From Mucilaginibacter sp. UR6-1 (GTDB lineage: Bacteria > Bacteroidota > Bacteroidia > Sphingobacteriales > Sphingobacteriaceae), in the NCBI RefSeq assembly GCF_020880975.1, contig NZ_JAJIWP010000003.1:248001-312000 (forward strand): a stretch of 64,000 nucleotides of DNA. Reading direction: 5' to 3'. Within the stretch, counting starts at the first letter, position 1, and every line of letters begins with the position of its first letter. This document shows positions 37,645-47,110 of the stretch, piece after piece. The notes under the pieces are model-generated. The model saw only the letters and a program-made list of their open reading frames with translations, made no database searches and was not told the origin of the DNA. Position numbers and translations under genes: made by a program.

Positions 37645-39444
37645 ATGAAACTGAATTTTAAAAACAACTTTATAGGCTACTTTCAATTTTACTATAATGT
37701 TATAGGCAACAAGCTGCTTTTAAATACCGGTTTGGGCATTATGGTAAGCTTTTTGGATGGTATGGGCTTAGCCATGTTTATGCCGCTGCTGCAATCAGTA
37801 AGTGATACCGGCGAGATGAAGTCATCAGGTAAATCAATGGGTAAACTTCACTTTTTGACTGATGCTATCACTTCATTCGGTTTCCAGATCAACTTAAATT
37901 CAATACTGGTAGTACTGGTATTGTTATTTGCAGTTAAAGGGGGGCTTAAATTTTTTCAGCAAAATGGCCAGGTGCAATTATGGTTTTACTTTATGCGGCG
38001 TATCCGTTTCGCGCTGCTGGCACAATTGCAGGGCTTAACTTACCGTAACTTTTTAAAGTTAGATACCGGGCGGGTGCAAAACACGCTTACCGGCGAGGTG
38101 GGGCGCTTAAACCAAACGGTAAAGTTTTACTTTAACGCCATACAGTCTGCCGTAATGCTTTTAACCTATGTGGCGCTGGCGTTTTTGGCCAACTATCAGT
38201 TTGCGCTTATTGTAGGCGTGGGCGCAGGTATATCAAGCTTATTATACAGGCGCATCTACAAATCAACCAAGAGTGCTTCAATGAGCATATCAAAAACCGG
38301 TAACCAGTTCAATAAGCTTATTACGCAATCTATATACTACTTTAAGTACCTTAAATCAACCAATTATTTTGAAAGTTTCTCTAATCACATTAAAAATGTT
38401 ATTCGCGATTCTGAGGAATTTAATAAGAAGATGGGTTACAACGCGGCTATTACCAACAGTGTTAAGGAGCCGGTTATTATACTTATAGTTGCCGGGGTAA
38501 TTTACTTGCAGGTAAGCTACATGGGTACCATGTTGAGTACCATATTGTTAAGTTTACTGTTGTTTTACAGAGCGTTAATGTCATTAGTACTGGTGCAAAA
38601 CTATTGGCAAAGCTTTATACAAAACAGCGGTTCAATGGATTCGGTTGCTACCTTGTATACCGAGATGGCTGCAGGGCAGGAGCATGACGAAACCAAAACC
38701 TACACCGGTTTTGAACGCGGTATCATGATAGCCGATAGTTCATTCTCATATGATAAAGTTAAACCGATACTTGATCATGTTAACATCTCGATCCCTAAAA
38801 ATAAAACAGTAGCTTTTGTGGGCGAAAGCGGTTCGGGTAAAACTACGCTGGCCAATATATTGGTAGGTTTGTTAAAACCCGATTCGGGCCAGCTTTTGGT
38901 TGATGATACCGCTCTTAACGATTTTAACTTAAATACCTTCCGTAACCGTATCGGTTATATCTCACAGGAAGCGGTGGTATTTAATGATAACATTTACAAC
39001 AACATCACCTTTTGGGCGGAGCGTACTCCTCAAAATATTGAGCGCTTTAATAAAGCGGTTGAACTGGCATCGTTAACCACGTTTATTGCCGGTTTGCCTG
39101 ATAAGGAAAATACTATGCTTGGCGATCATGGTACCCTGGTATCGGGCGGGCAAAAGCAGCGTATATCAATAGCGCGTGAATTGTATAAGGATGCCGATAT
39201 TTTGATACTGGACGAGGCTACCTCGGCATTAGACTCAGAAACTGAACGTGTGATACAGGATAATATTGAGAAACTGCACGGTACTTACACCATGCTGATT
39301 ATCGCGCACCGTTTATCAACCATAAAGAATGCTGATACCATTTACCTGCTTGAGCAGGGCAAAGTAGCTGCCAGCGGCACATTTGATGAGATGGTTGAAA
39401 CATCTGAGCGCTTTAGGCGGATGGTTGAGTTGCAGGAAGTTTAA
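37645..39444 (+). CDS. ABC exporter, MsbA/PglK-like (possible glycolipid flippase)
   Basis: A 599-residue half-transporter with six transmembrane helices (about 1-320) and an ATPase domain: Walker A GESGSGKTT, signature LVSGGQKQR, Walker B ILILDEATSALD, His-switch IIAHRLS. The length and location inside a Wza/Wzc/Wzy locus suggest that it flips a lipid-linked oligosaccharide, as PglK does in Campylobacter, since no Wzx-type flippase is visible. MsbA-like lipid export cannot be excluded. Confidence 0.85.
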   Translation: MKLNFKNNFIGYFQFYYNVIGNKLLLNTGLGIMVSFLDGMGLAMFMPLLQSVSDTGEMKSSGKSMGKLHFLTDAITSFGFQINLNSILVVLVLLFAVKGGLKFFQQNGQVQLWFYFMRRIRFALLAQLQGLTYRNFLKLDTGRVQNTLTGEVGRLNQTVKFYFNAIQSAVMLLTYVALAFLANYQFALIVGVGAGISSLLYRRIYKSTKSASMSISKTGNQFNKLITQSIYYFKYLKSTNYFESFSNHIKNVIRDSEEFNKKMGYNAAITNSVKEPVIILIVAGVIYLQVSYMGTMLSTILLSLLLFYRALMSLVLVQNYWQSFIQNSGSMDSVATLYTEMAAGQEHDETKTYTGFERGIMIADSSFSYDKVKPILDHVNISIPKNKTVAFVGESGSGKTTLANILVGLLKPDSGQLLVDDTALNDFNLNTFRNRIGYISQEAVVFNDNIYNNITFWAERTPQNIERFNKAVELASLTTFIAGLPDKENTMLGDHGTLVSGGQKQRISIARELYKDADILILDEATSALDSETERVIQDNIEKLHGTYTMLIIAHRLSTIKNADTIYLLEQGKVAASGTFDEMVETSERFRRMVELQEV

Positions 39445-39464
39445 ACCGGTTATAATTTTTGCAG

Positions 39465-40601
39465 ATGAATAAGAACGAAAGAATTTTTGGACTCGACCTG
39501 ATGCGCTGCATAGCGATATTGTTTGTGCTGTTCAGTCATGCCCGGTTTTACCTGCCAATTGCCGATCAGCAAAGCATTACCGTACTTGGTTTTTGGGGCG
39601 TTGAGCTTTTCTTTGTATTAAGCGGTTTTTTGATAGGGGGCATACTTATCAAAACTTTTGAAAAAGAAGCTACAGGTGGCTCATTAAAAACATTCTGGGT
39701 TCGCCGCTGGATGCGCACTTTGCCCAATTATTACTTTTTTATATTGGTAAATATTGCCTGTGTATTGCTGCTTAAACCACCGCACCTGCGCATACAGCAT
39801 TTAAGCTGGTACCTTGTGTTTCTGCAAAACTTTGCCTGGGTCAAGCCATCATTCTTTAATGTATCATGGAGCCTTTGTATTGAGGAGTGGTTTTACATGT
39901 TTTACCCGTTGGCCGTGTTGTTTTTCAGGTACGTATTTAAATTCAGTATCAAAAACTCTTTTCTTACGGCAATGCTATTGTTCATAGCCGTGCCTATCGG
40001 TTTCCGTTTTTATTGTTTAACCATTAAGCATTACCATTTTTGGGAAACCCGTATGATCGTGATCAGCAGGCTGGATGCCATGATGACCGGTGTATTTGTG
40101 GCCTTCCTGAAATTTTATCACCGTAAGGCATATGAAAAACTGGTTGGCCCTGGCGCCATTATCGGCGGCATTATAGCGGCTGTGCTTTTTGTGTTCTATT
40201 TAAATAACAATGCCATGGAAGGCGTTAACCCGGTTATACAGGTTTTCTTTTTAACTGTAATGACCGTTGCTTTCGCGCTGTTTTTACCGGCCTGCAACAA
40301 TCTCAAAACAAAAAGCTCAAATTTTGTTATTACGGCGATATATAAAATATCGCTATGGTCATACTCCATCTACCTGGTTAATTTTCCGGTAGTATATGTG
40401 CTTAATAAAGTGGAGGAAAAATTCGGCTTAAAGGGTGGTGTTTATTCATTGATATTTTTTGTGCTGTTCTTCGCTTTAAATTTATTTATAGCAAGTTACC
40501 TGTACAAATGGATAGAAAAACCTTTCCTGACATTGCGCGATAAGTATTTTAAGGAAGAGAAGCCGGGTACGGCGGTACCCGCGACACCCATAATCAGATA
40601 A
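39465..40601 (+). CDS. OafA/YrhL-type membrane acyltransferase
   Basis: A 378-residue multi-pass protein of the acyltransferase-3 family with about ten transmembrane helices. N-terminal catalytic-type His and Arg in LDLMRCIAILFVLFSHARF, then WGVELFFVLSGFLIGGIL. ATG at 39465 is preferred to the TTG at 39459. These enzymes O-acetylate or O-acylate surface sugars using acetyl-CoA at the inner membrane. It likely decorates the polymer made by this locus. Confidence 0.88.
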   Translation: MNKNERIFGLDLMRCIAILFVLFSHARFYLPIADQQSITVLGFWGVELFFVLSGFLIGGILIKTFEKEATGGSLKTFWVRRWMRTLPNYYFFILVNIACVLLLKPPHLRIQHLSWYLVFLQNFAWVKPSFFNVSWSLCIEEWFYMFYPLAVLFFRYVFKFSIKNSFLTAMLLFIAVPIGFRFYCLTIKHYHFWETRMIVISRLDAMMTGVFVAFLKFYHRKAYEKLVGPGAIIGGIIAAVLFVFYLNNNAMEGVNPVIQVFFLTVMTVAFALFLPACNNLKTKSSNFVITAIYKISLWSYSIYLVNFPVVYVLNKVEEKFGLKGGVYSLIFFVLFFALNLFIASYLYKWIEKPFLTLRDKYFKEEKPGTAVPATPIIR

Positions 40602-40676
40602 TTAACATTGAAGGGATAGTGCCGGGGCGATATATAACAGTATTAAAACAATTGTAATCAAATTGAGTAAATTCAG

Positions 40677-41912
40677 ATGAGAAACTTACAAATTACTACC
40701 CGCTGGTTAAATAAGGAGCAAAAAACGCTCAAAACAACATTGGAAGAAGCCGGTGTTCGTGAGCTTAGGCAGGGTGAAATATTAGTTGAGATGCTTGCCA
40801 TACCTATGCACGGAAGCTTTTGGCTGGCCTCGCACCCGGATGGCATACACCCTCGTCGTGATGAATTTATGATCGATGATGAATTTGTTTTTGGTAACGG
40901 TGGCGTTGGCCGTGTTATACAATCAAATGCAGATGCTCGTGAAATAGCCGTAGGCGATTATGTAACCGTATTTGGCCACGTACCCTGCGAGCATTATGAT
41001 TGCTATGCCTGTACTGTACTACACCGATATACCGAATGCGATTACGGCGAAAGTACTATCATAGGCCATGGTAAACACAGTTACGATGGCTCATATGCCA
41101 AATACGTGGTATTGCCAAAATACTCATATGAGATATGCTATCGTAAACACGAAAATCCAACCATACAGCAATTAATGCCTTTCATGTTCGGCTTTTTGAT
41201 TGCCGATGTGCGTAACGCGCTTACCCGCCATGCTGATTCATTAAGAATGCGCAGGCTATTGCTGGTAGGTTCAGGCTTTTCTGGCCTTATTGCCGCTTAT
41301 ATACATAACCGTACCTGTCCGGAATCAAGAATATTTGTGCTTGATTCATCAGAAGAACGCCTGGCAGTAATTAAAGCCATTGATCCGGAATCTATCGAAA
41401 CCTATGTTTTACCTGAAGAAATAGTAGGCGAGCTGAACAACAAACAGCAAAGCCTTGGTTTCAGGCACGAACTGAACAGCAGCATTGAAGATATCGCCAA
41501 AAAAATGAAAACACATTTCGGCGGCCGTGGTTGTAACCTGTTGTTTGATAGTTCATCAGGCAACACAGCGCCTATATGGGATAACAAGAACATACTGAGC
41601 CCGTCAACCCATTGTATACCTTTTGGTTTCGGGTCGCACTATATATTGTTGAATAAGGATCTGATCCAGTTTTCAGGATTGAACATCATGATGTCTCGCG
41701 GGGTGGGTAACATCCGTAACCGTAAAGAGGTTATTGAGTTGATAAAGGCCGGTGCGAGCGCGTTTATTGAGGAACACCTGATTGAGCCGGCTATACGTTT
41801 GGAAGGTTTGGAAGAAGGAATAAAATATATTGACGAGATGCATAACCCGCCAAGGCCATTGCACCAGGTTGGTCATGCGTATATCATTCCGAATCCTAAC
41901 TTCAATGGGTAA
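40677..41912 (+). CDS. Medium-chain dehydrogenase/reductase without catalytic zinc site
   Basis: A 411-residue member of the alcohol-dehydrogenase-like MDR superfamily. The structural zinc cysteines are present (Cys104, 109, 112, 121 in HVPCEHYDCYAC and TEC). The catalytic zinc ligands are not seen: the usual GHE is GNG (residues 73-75) and the early Cys region reads IPMHGSFW. A Rossmann motif GSGFSG follows near residue 197. It should be an NAD(P)-dependent oxidoreductase acting on a sugar or alcohol. It overlaps the next gene by one base (TAATG), so they are coupled. Confidence 0.68.
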   Translation: MRNLQITTRWLNKEQKTLKTTLEEAGVRELRQGEILVEMLAIPMHGSFWLASHPDGIHPRRDEFMIDDEFVFGNGGVGRVIQSNADAREIAVGDYVTVFGHVPCEHYDCYACTVLHRYTECDYGESTIIGHGKHSYDGSYAKYVVLPKYSYEICYRKHENPTIQQLMPFMFGFLIADVRNALTRHADSLRMRRLLLVGSGFSGLIAAYIHNRTCPESRIFVLDSSEERLAVIKAIDPESIETYVLPEEIVGELNNKQQSLGFRHELNSSIEDIAKKMKTHFGGRGCNLLFDSSSGNTAPIWDNKNILSPSTHCIPFGFGSHYILLNKDLIQFSGLNIMMSRGVGNIRNRKEVIELIKAGASAFIEEHLIEPAIRLEGLEEGIKYIDEMHNPPRPLHQVGHAYIIPNPNFNG

Positions 41913-42781
41913 TGAGGATCGACTTGTTACTTCTGATGTACAATCGTCCGGAGCACACGTTAAGTACGCTTGAGGGATTGGCTGTAAACGGCGTTGAGCA
42001 CGTTAAAGCCTATCTTGATTACTCGGATAAACCCGAGGTGATCGAAAACCAAAAGCGCATACTTGATATTGTACACAACTTTAAAGGGCTGAACATTACG
42101 CTTACCCAGCGTACAGAGAAGTTTGGCCTGGCAAAAAGTGTACGCACGGCCATGAGCGATGCATTTGCCGATGGTGCTGATGCGGCCATATTGCTTGAGG
42201 ATGATTGTGTATTAAGGCCGGGCGGCTATGAATTTTTCAGGCAGGGCCTAACCGAACTGAAGGATAACAAGAAGATACGCAGCCTTTGCGGCTACCTGTT
42301 TCCGAATTGTAACTTTATATTTGACCCCGAGGCGGATCTGCTGCTGCTTAACCGCTTTTCAACATGGGGTTGGGCAACCTGGGCAGACAGGTGGCAGCAA
42401 TACGAGGTTGACTTGGCCAAGGTTGTAGCGTTGTTTGATACGATAGGCTTTTCGATAGAAGATTTTTCGAGCGATATGGCCATCCTCTCAAAATCTGAAA
42501 AGTTTTTAAAAGGACAAGTAGATATATGGAGCGTAAGCTGGATACTGCTGCATTACCTTACATCAACCTTTGCGGTTTACCCAAAAGAGGCCGTTATTGA
42601 AAATATAGGCCTGGATGGCAGCGGTGCCAATTGTGAGGATACAGAGGTATTCAAGGCAGGCAGTGCCAACTCCGTAATTAACCAGTATAACTGGAAGGGG
42701 CTAAACTACTTTTTAGAGAACGAAGAGATTATTAAAGATTTTATGGCCATCAATGGCTTAAAAACATATCCGAAACCATAA
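41912..42781 (+). CDS. Glycosyltransferase, GT-A fold
   Basis: A 289-residue cytosolic protein with the GT-A pattern: N-terminal RIDLLLLMYNRPEHT (nucleotide binding), and LLEDDCVLRPGGYEFF (about residue 95) with the acidic metal-binding triplet EDD. The later part has NRFSTWGWATWADRW, seen in glycosyltransferases annotated as sugar-transferase-associated HlpA-like proteins. The donor is unknown; its tight overlap with the dehydrogenases on both sides suggests it transfers the sugar they make. Confidence 0.75.
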   Translation: MRIDLLLLMYNRPEHTLSTLEGLAVNGVEHVKAYLDYSDKPEVIENQKRILDIVHNFKGLNITLTQRTEKFGLAKSVRTAMSDAFADGADAAILLEDDCVLRPGGYEFFRQGLTELKDNKKIRSLCGYLFPNCNFIFDPEADLLLLNRFSTWGWATWADRWQQYEVDLAKVVALFDTIGFSIEDFSSDMAILSKSEKFLKGQVDIWSVSWILLHYLTSTFAVYPKEAVIENIGLDGSGANCEDTEVFKAGSANSVINQYNWKGLNYFLENEEIIKDFMAINGLKTYPKP

Positions 42782-43854
42782 TGGAGAACGTTACAGAATC
42801 AGCTATAAATGTAAATGCAGCCGCATTGGAGGCCTTCGCCCAAAAGCTGCTTTTGGCTGCGGGTTTTGATGAGCTTTCGTCGCGCACGGCAGCCGAGGGG
42901 CTGGTGCAGGCATCATTGCGTGGTGTTGATTCGCATGGTATACGTTTATTGCCTCATTATGTAAAAGCATTAAAGGCAGGGCGTTTAACCGCCATGCCTA
43001 AGTTTGAATTTGAACAGACCGGGCCAACTACCGGCATTATCAATGCCGACCATGCGCTGGGTTTCCCGGCAGGGCAAACAGCAATTGATAAAGCCATGGA
43101 AATAGCTGCCCAGCAAGGTATGGCAGCGGTAACGGTTACCAATTCATCGCACTGTGGTATGCTGGCTTATTATACCATACAAGCTGCAAAAAACGGTTTT
43201 TTTGCCTTAGCGGTAACTAATACTACGCCAAGGCTTATCCCGACAGGTTCAAAAAAAGCATTTTTAGGTACTAACCCGTTTTGTTATGCTTTTCCGTTGC
43301 AAAATGAAGAGCCTTTATGCTATGATGCCGCGACGACGCAAATTACAGGTAACAAAATTCAGTTATACCGCCAGTTAGGGCTTGCCTTACCTGATGGTGT
43401 GGCTGCCGATAAGGATGGCAATATCACGACTGACGCTAAAATAGCTGAGTTGCTGGTACCATTTGGTGATTATAAAGGCTTTGGTATTGCTTTATTGGTT
43501 GATATACTTTGCGGCGCATTGTGCGGTATGCCCAATGGCGATCAGGTAAGTGCCATGTATGGCTCTGATATATCGGGCAAAAGGCTGCTTGGGCAGTTTT
43601 ACCTGGTGTTTGATATTAACAGGTTCAGACCCTTACAGGCGTTTGCGCAGGAACTTCAGGAAGAAATGGACCGTTTACGCGCTCTACCTTCAGTTGATGG
43701 TCGCGCTATTATGGCGCCCGGTGATCCGGAGAAACTGATCAGCGCCGAGCGCGCAGCATCAGGCATACCTTTGGAGCCCGAGATTTTTGCATCGTTGCAG
43801 TCGGTTGCTGATGAACTGAATGTAACCGGAATTAATGAGATAATTTTAAACTGA
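42781..43854 (+). CDS. Ldh2-type malate/lactate (alpha-hydroxyacid) dehydrogenase
   Basis: A 357-residue NAD(P)-dependent enzyme of the Ldh2/YlbC family, which has no Rossmann fold and oxidises or reduces alpha-hydroxy/alpha-keto acids. Motifs: RGVDSHGIRLLPHY (about residue 44), the SSHCGMLAYYT segment, GTNPFCYAFP, and PFGDYKGFGIALLVDILCG. It overlaps the preceding glycosyltransferase by one base and is followed 17 bp later by a cytidylyltransferase, so the substrate is more likely a sugar acid (aldonate/ulosonate) than malate. Confidence 0.82.
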   Translation: MENVTESAINVNAAALEAFAQKLLLAAGFDELSSRTAAEGLVQASLRGVDSHGIRLLPHYVKALKAGRLTAMPKFEFEQTGPTTGIINADHALGFPAGQTAIDKAMEIAAQQGMAAVTVTNSSHCGMLAYYTIQAAKNGFFALAVTNTTPRLIPTGSKKAFLGTNPFCYAFPLQNEEPLCYDAATTQITGNKIQLYRQLGLALPDGVAADKDGNITTDAKIAELLVPFGDYKGFGIALLVDILCGALCGMPNGDQVSAMYGSDISGKRLLGQFYLVFDINRFRPLQAFAQELQEEMDRLRALPSVDGRAIMAPGDPEKLISAERAASGIPLEPEIFASLQSVADELNVTGINEIILN

Positions 43855-43870
43855 TATACATATTCTTGAC

Positions 43871-44590
43871 ATGGAGAAGAAATCAATAGTACTGGCCATT
43901 ACACCGGCAAGAGGAGGTTCAAAAGGCGTTCCGCGTAAAAATATTATCGATCTGGGTGGTAAGCCACTGGTTGCACATACTATTACACAGGCTAAAAAAT
44001 CGGCATTAATTGATGAGTACATTGTTAACAGTGAGGATGCAGAAATTCGCCAGGTAGCTGAAAAGTGGGGTGCCAATACCATGACCCGTCCGGATATGTA
44101 TGCCCATGATCAGATATTACAAGAGGTTGACCTGTTGCTGAAATGGACAGTTGAACAGTTTGAGGAAGCGAACCCTGACAAGCATGTTGATATTGTGGTG
44201 TTACTATATCCAACAGCGCCGCTGCGTAATGTATCAGCTATTGACGCTGCTATCGATCTGGTGAAAAACCAGGGTTATGATTCGGCACTGAGCTTATACT
44301 ATGATACCCGTTACCTATGGAGCGTAACAGACGAAGGTACAACTGTTGAACCGCGTAACTACGATCCTAACAAACGTATGCCACGCCAAAAAGAATCATG
44401 GAACCAATGGGCAGAGAATAAAGCCATCTATGCCACCAAACGTGATATACTGTTTTCCATTGGCCGTATAGGCCCGAAATGCGGTTATGTAGAAATGGAA
44501 AAATGGCGCTCAATAGACATTGACGAGCCTGTAGACCTGGAAATGGCTCGCGCCCTATACCAGGCCAAAAAAGATATACTGGATTCGTAA
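43871..44590 (+). CDS. NeuA-like CMP-sugar synthetase (cytidylyltransferase) 1
   Basis: A 239-residue enzyme that couples CTP to a ulosonic acid (sialic acid/Kdo-like). The CTP-binding loop PARGGSKGVPRKN is at residues 12-24; VLLYPTAPLRNVSAID and KCGYVEMEKWRSIDIDEP (metal-binding Asp residues) follow. It sits directly after the Ldh2 gene. No NeuB-type synthase is nearby, so the acid must come from elsewhere or from a different route. The family call is strong; the sugar is unknown. Confidence 0.88.
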   Translation: MEKKSIVLAITPARGGSKGVPRKNIIDLGGKPLVAHTITQAKKSALIDEYIVNSEDAEIRQVAEKWGANTMTRPDMYAHDQILQEVDLLLKWTVEQFEEANPDKHVDIVVLLYPTAPLRNVSAIDAAIDLVKNQGYDSALSLYYDTRYLWSVTDEGTTVEPRNYDPNKRMPRQKESWNQWAENKAIYATKRDILFSIGRIGPKCGYVEMEKWRSIDIDEPVDLEMARALYQAKKDILDS

Positions 44591-44625
44591 CAACTACCTA
44601 TCAGTAGCAATTATCCCAAAATAAC

Positions 44626-46002
44626 ATGATCATCGGAAAAGAATATAAAGACAAGTTTCTTCCCCACTGGGAAAAATGGAAACGTGTAACTTTCCGCGGC
44701 TATAATTATGGGGGAATAATTGCGAATCAGTTATCTCATTTGCATCATGTTGATGGGGAGAATAAAAAGTATGGGATTATAGCTGAACTTAAATTTTTGT
44801 TAAAAAATCTACTTTATATAAACCATAGCATACCTATTTCAATAATCAAAAAGTCTGGAAATGGGTTACATAATGAAATTATAGGTTTTGTAATGGACGA
44901 TGACAATCGTAGCGATTATATTAAGCAATGTAATAACGTTTTAAATCAGATAGATAATTATGATGTACGCGTTTTTACAATAAAAAATGATAATAAAGCT
45001 CAAAAACGATTTGTTATAGGTTCCGTGTTTAATAAATTTCTTATAATAGTAAAGGCGCTGTTCATTGTGCCTACGCGCCATTCTTTCAAGTTTCAATCAG
45101 TAGCTAAAAACATCAATTTACTTGCGAAGTGTCTTTTTTACTATGATGTAATTGAATATATAAGTTCAAAAGATTTTTTGAATAATCTGAATTTGCTAAT
45201 TGTATTCTCAGATATGAAGCAGTACGGAAATATCTTTGTTCAAGCGGCAAAGAAGAAAAGTATTCTTACAGCAACATTGCAACATGGTATATACATTAAG
45301 CACAGAGATGATCAATATTCGCAATCAGCTATAAATTATCTTAATTCACCGGCTGATTATTTACTTGGTTGGGGAAGCAGCGTTGTAAGTGTTTTTAATT
45401 CTAATAATACACCTGCCAAAAACATATTATTATCAGGTAGTTCAGTTGAGGATTATAAAATAGATAATTTTTATAATACTGAGAATGTAGCGCCAATACC
45501 AACAAATAAGTTTATTCTACTATTTTCTCGTAGTACGCTTAAACAATCAAATACTGATATGTTGCGCATTGCGGGAAAAGTAGCGATGCAAACAGGTTAT
45601 AGATTTGATGTACTAATGCATCCTACTAATAAACCAGAGCATTATGAATTTGACAAATACAACAACCTCAATCAAGTGTATCAAAATTCCTCAATGCTTT
45701 TAAGTTTAATTGAAACTTCCGATTTCTGCATTTGTCATTCAACTACGGTTTACTTTACGTCGCTATTAAAACGAAAAGCATGTTTTAGATATAGCGATGA
45801 ATATTTTATTGATTATGGTGGACTTGATGATATGTTTAATAATGAAGATGAGCTTTTAGATAAAATCATCAAAAATAATCATGTTCTTGAGAATGAGAAA
45901 TTGGAAAGAGTGGCGGCATTGTTAAAGCATCAGTTTGGACAGCAAGAGTACTCCTATAAAAAAAGTATACAAACATTATTAAGCCAAACTGTTAAAAGTT
46001 AA
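44626..46002 (+). CDS. Putative GT-B glycosyltransferase / polymer synthase, unclassified
   Basis: A 458-residue cytosolic protein without a confidently recognised family. The segment TATLQHGIYIKHRDDQY (about residue 218), PADYLLGWGSSVV and NILLSGSSVEDYKI have the look of the CDP-glycerol-glycerophosphotransferase/polysialyltransferase-like GT-B group, in which such His motifs bind the nucleotide. If correct it might use one of the CMP-sugars of this locus. The gene is clearly AT-richer than its upstream neighbours (sample line about 32% GC), which suggests acquisition by transfer. Confidence 0.45.
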   Translation: MIIGKEYKDKFLPHWEKWKRVTFRGYNYGGIIANQLSHLHHVDGENKKYGIIAELKFLLKNLLYINHSIPISIIKKSGNGLHNEIIGFVMDDDNRSDYIKQCNNVLNQIDNYDVRVFTIKNDNKAQKRFVIGSVFNKFLIIVKALFIVPTRHSFKFQSVAKNINLLAKCLFYYDVIEYISSKDFLNNLNLLIVFSDMKQYGNIFVQAAKKKSILTATLQHGIYIKHRDDQYSQSAINYLNSPADYLLGWGSSVVSVFNSNNTPAKNILLSGSSVEDYKIDNFYNTENVAPIPTNKFILLFSRSTLKQSNTDMLRIAGKVAMQTGYRFDVLMHPTNKPEHYEFDKYNNLNQVYQNSSMLLSLIETSDFCICHSTTVYFTSLLKRKACFRYSDEYFIDYGGLDDMFNNEDELLDKIIKNNHVLENEKLERVAALLKHQFGQQEYSYKKSIQTLLSQTVKS

Positions 46003-46025
46003 ATTATATCCTGTAAAAATTTATC

Positions 46026-47108
46026 ATGAATAAAAAAGCCAGAGTAATTGCATTTTATTTACCACAGTTTTACCCTATACCTGAAAATGATAATTTTTGG
46101 GGTAAAGGCTTTACAGAGTGGACAAATGTAGCGGCAGCCAAGCCTCTTTATAAAGGTCATAAACAACCGGTTATTCCTGGAGATTTGAGCTTTTATGATT
46201 TACGATTACCTGAAATTAGAGAGGCACAAGCTAAATTGGCGAAAGAACATGGAGTGGAGGCTTTCTGCTACTGGCATTATTGGTTTGGCAGAGGTCGTCG
46301 TATACTTGACCGTGTTTTTGATGAAGTAGTAAAATCAGGTACACCAGATTTTCCATTTTGTCTTGGATGGGGTAATGAAACTTGGTCGGGTATATGGCAT
46401 GGTTCACCGGGTACCGTGCTTATAAAACAGGAATATCCGGATGTGAAGGATTTTGAAGATCATTTTAATACAGTTTTACCGGCTTTTTTGGATAAAAGAT
46501 ATTTAACCGTTGATGGTAAACCATTATTTCTTATATATCGTCCGGGGGATAAAGATTTTGATATAAAGCTTTTTGTTGAAACGTGGCAAAGGCTTGCAAA
46601 GCAAAACGGGCTTCCTGGAGTATATTTCGTTGGTGTACTTAACGGAAAAAAACCATCTGAAGTGAGCATGGATGCCCTTGTATCAAATGCTATTAGCCCG
46701 GTGGTAACGCAAGTTGAAAAGAAAAAATACGGAAATATTCAGATGAAAGCTCGACGGAAGTTTCCGTTGTATAACTCATTTTTTTTACCACGCAGAATAT
46801 CATATAAAGATTTTATCGCCCAACAAGAAGCAGATGGACTGCCCGAAGGTTATTTGCCTAATATAGTACCACGTTGGGATAATACGCCACGAAGTAAAAA
46901 AAGAGGAGTAGTGCTGATGGATTCAACATCAGAACTGTTTGAAGTGCATGTTAATAATGTTATTAAATCGATCCAAGGTAAACCAGAACAAGAGCGTATA
47001 GCATTCCTTAAATCATGGAATGAATGGGCTGAGGGCAATTATATTGAGCCTGACCGTGAAACAGAGAATGCATATTTGGAAGTATTGAAAAAATGCATTG
47101 AGGATTGA
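46026..47108 (+). CDS. WbsX-like protein (GH99-like domain)
   Basis: A 360-residue protein with the WbsX signature: RVIAFYLPQFYPIPENDNFWGKGFTEW at the N-terminus, EAFCYWHYWFGRGRRILDR (about residue 78), and FLKSWNEWAEGNYIEPD near the C-terminus. The fold is that of glycoside hydrolase family 99 (endo-alpha-mannosidase-like). Members occur in O-antigen and capsule loci, often with rhamnose or related sugars; the role there is unclear. Each motif is intact. The next gene begins 2 bp after the stop. Confidence 0.87.
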   Translation: MNKKARVIAFYLPQFYPIPENDNFWGKGFTEWTNVAAAKPLYKGHKQPVIPGDLSFYDLRLPEIREAQAKLAKEHGVEAFCYWHYWFGRGRRILDRVFDEVVKSGTPDFPFCLGWGNETWSGIWHGSPGTVLIKQEYPDVKDFEDHFNTVLPAFLDKRYLTVDGKPLFLIYRPGDKDFDIKLFVETWQRLAKQNGLPGVYFVGVLNGKKPSEVSMDALVSNAISPVVTQVEKKKYGNIQMKARRKFPLYNSFFLPRRISYKDFIAQQEADGLPEGYLPNIVPRWDNTPRSKKRGVVLMDSTSELFEVHVNNVIKSIQGKPEQERIAFLKSWNEWAEGNYIEPDRETENAYLEVLKKCIED

Positions 47109-47110
47109 AT

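Noticed and set aside
47105..47110. TTG start of the GT-B gene overlapping the WbsX stop
   Set aside because: The ATG at 47111 gives a natural N-terminus (MKVLMTSNA) and needs no rare start codon.
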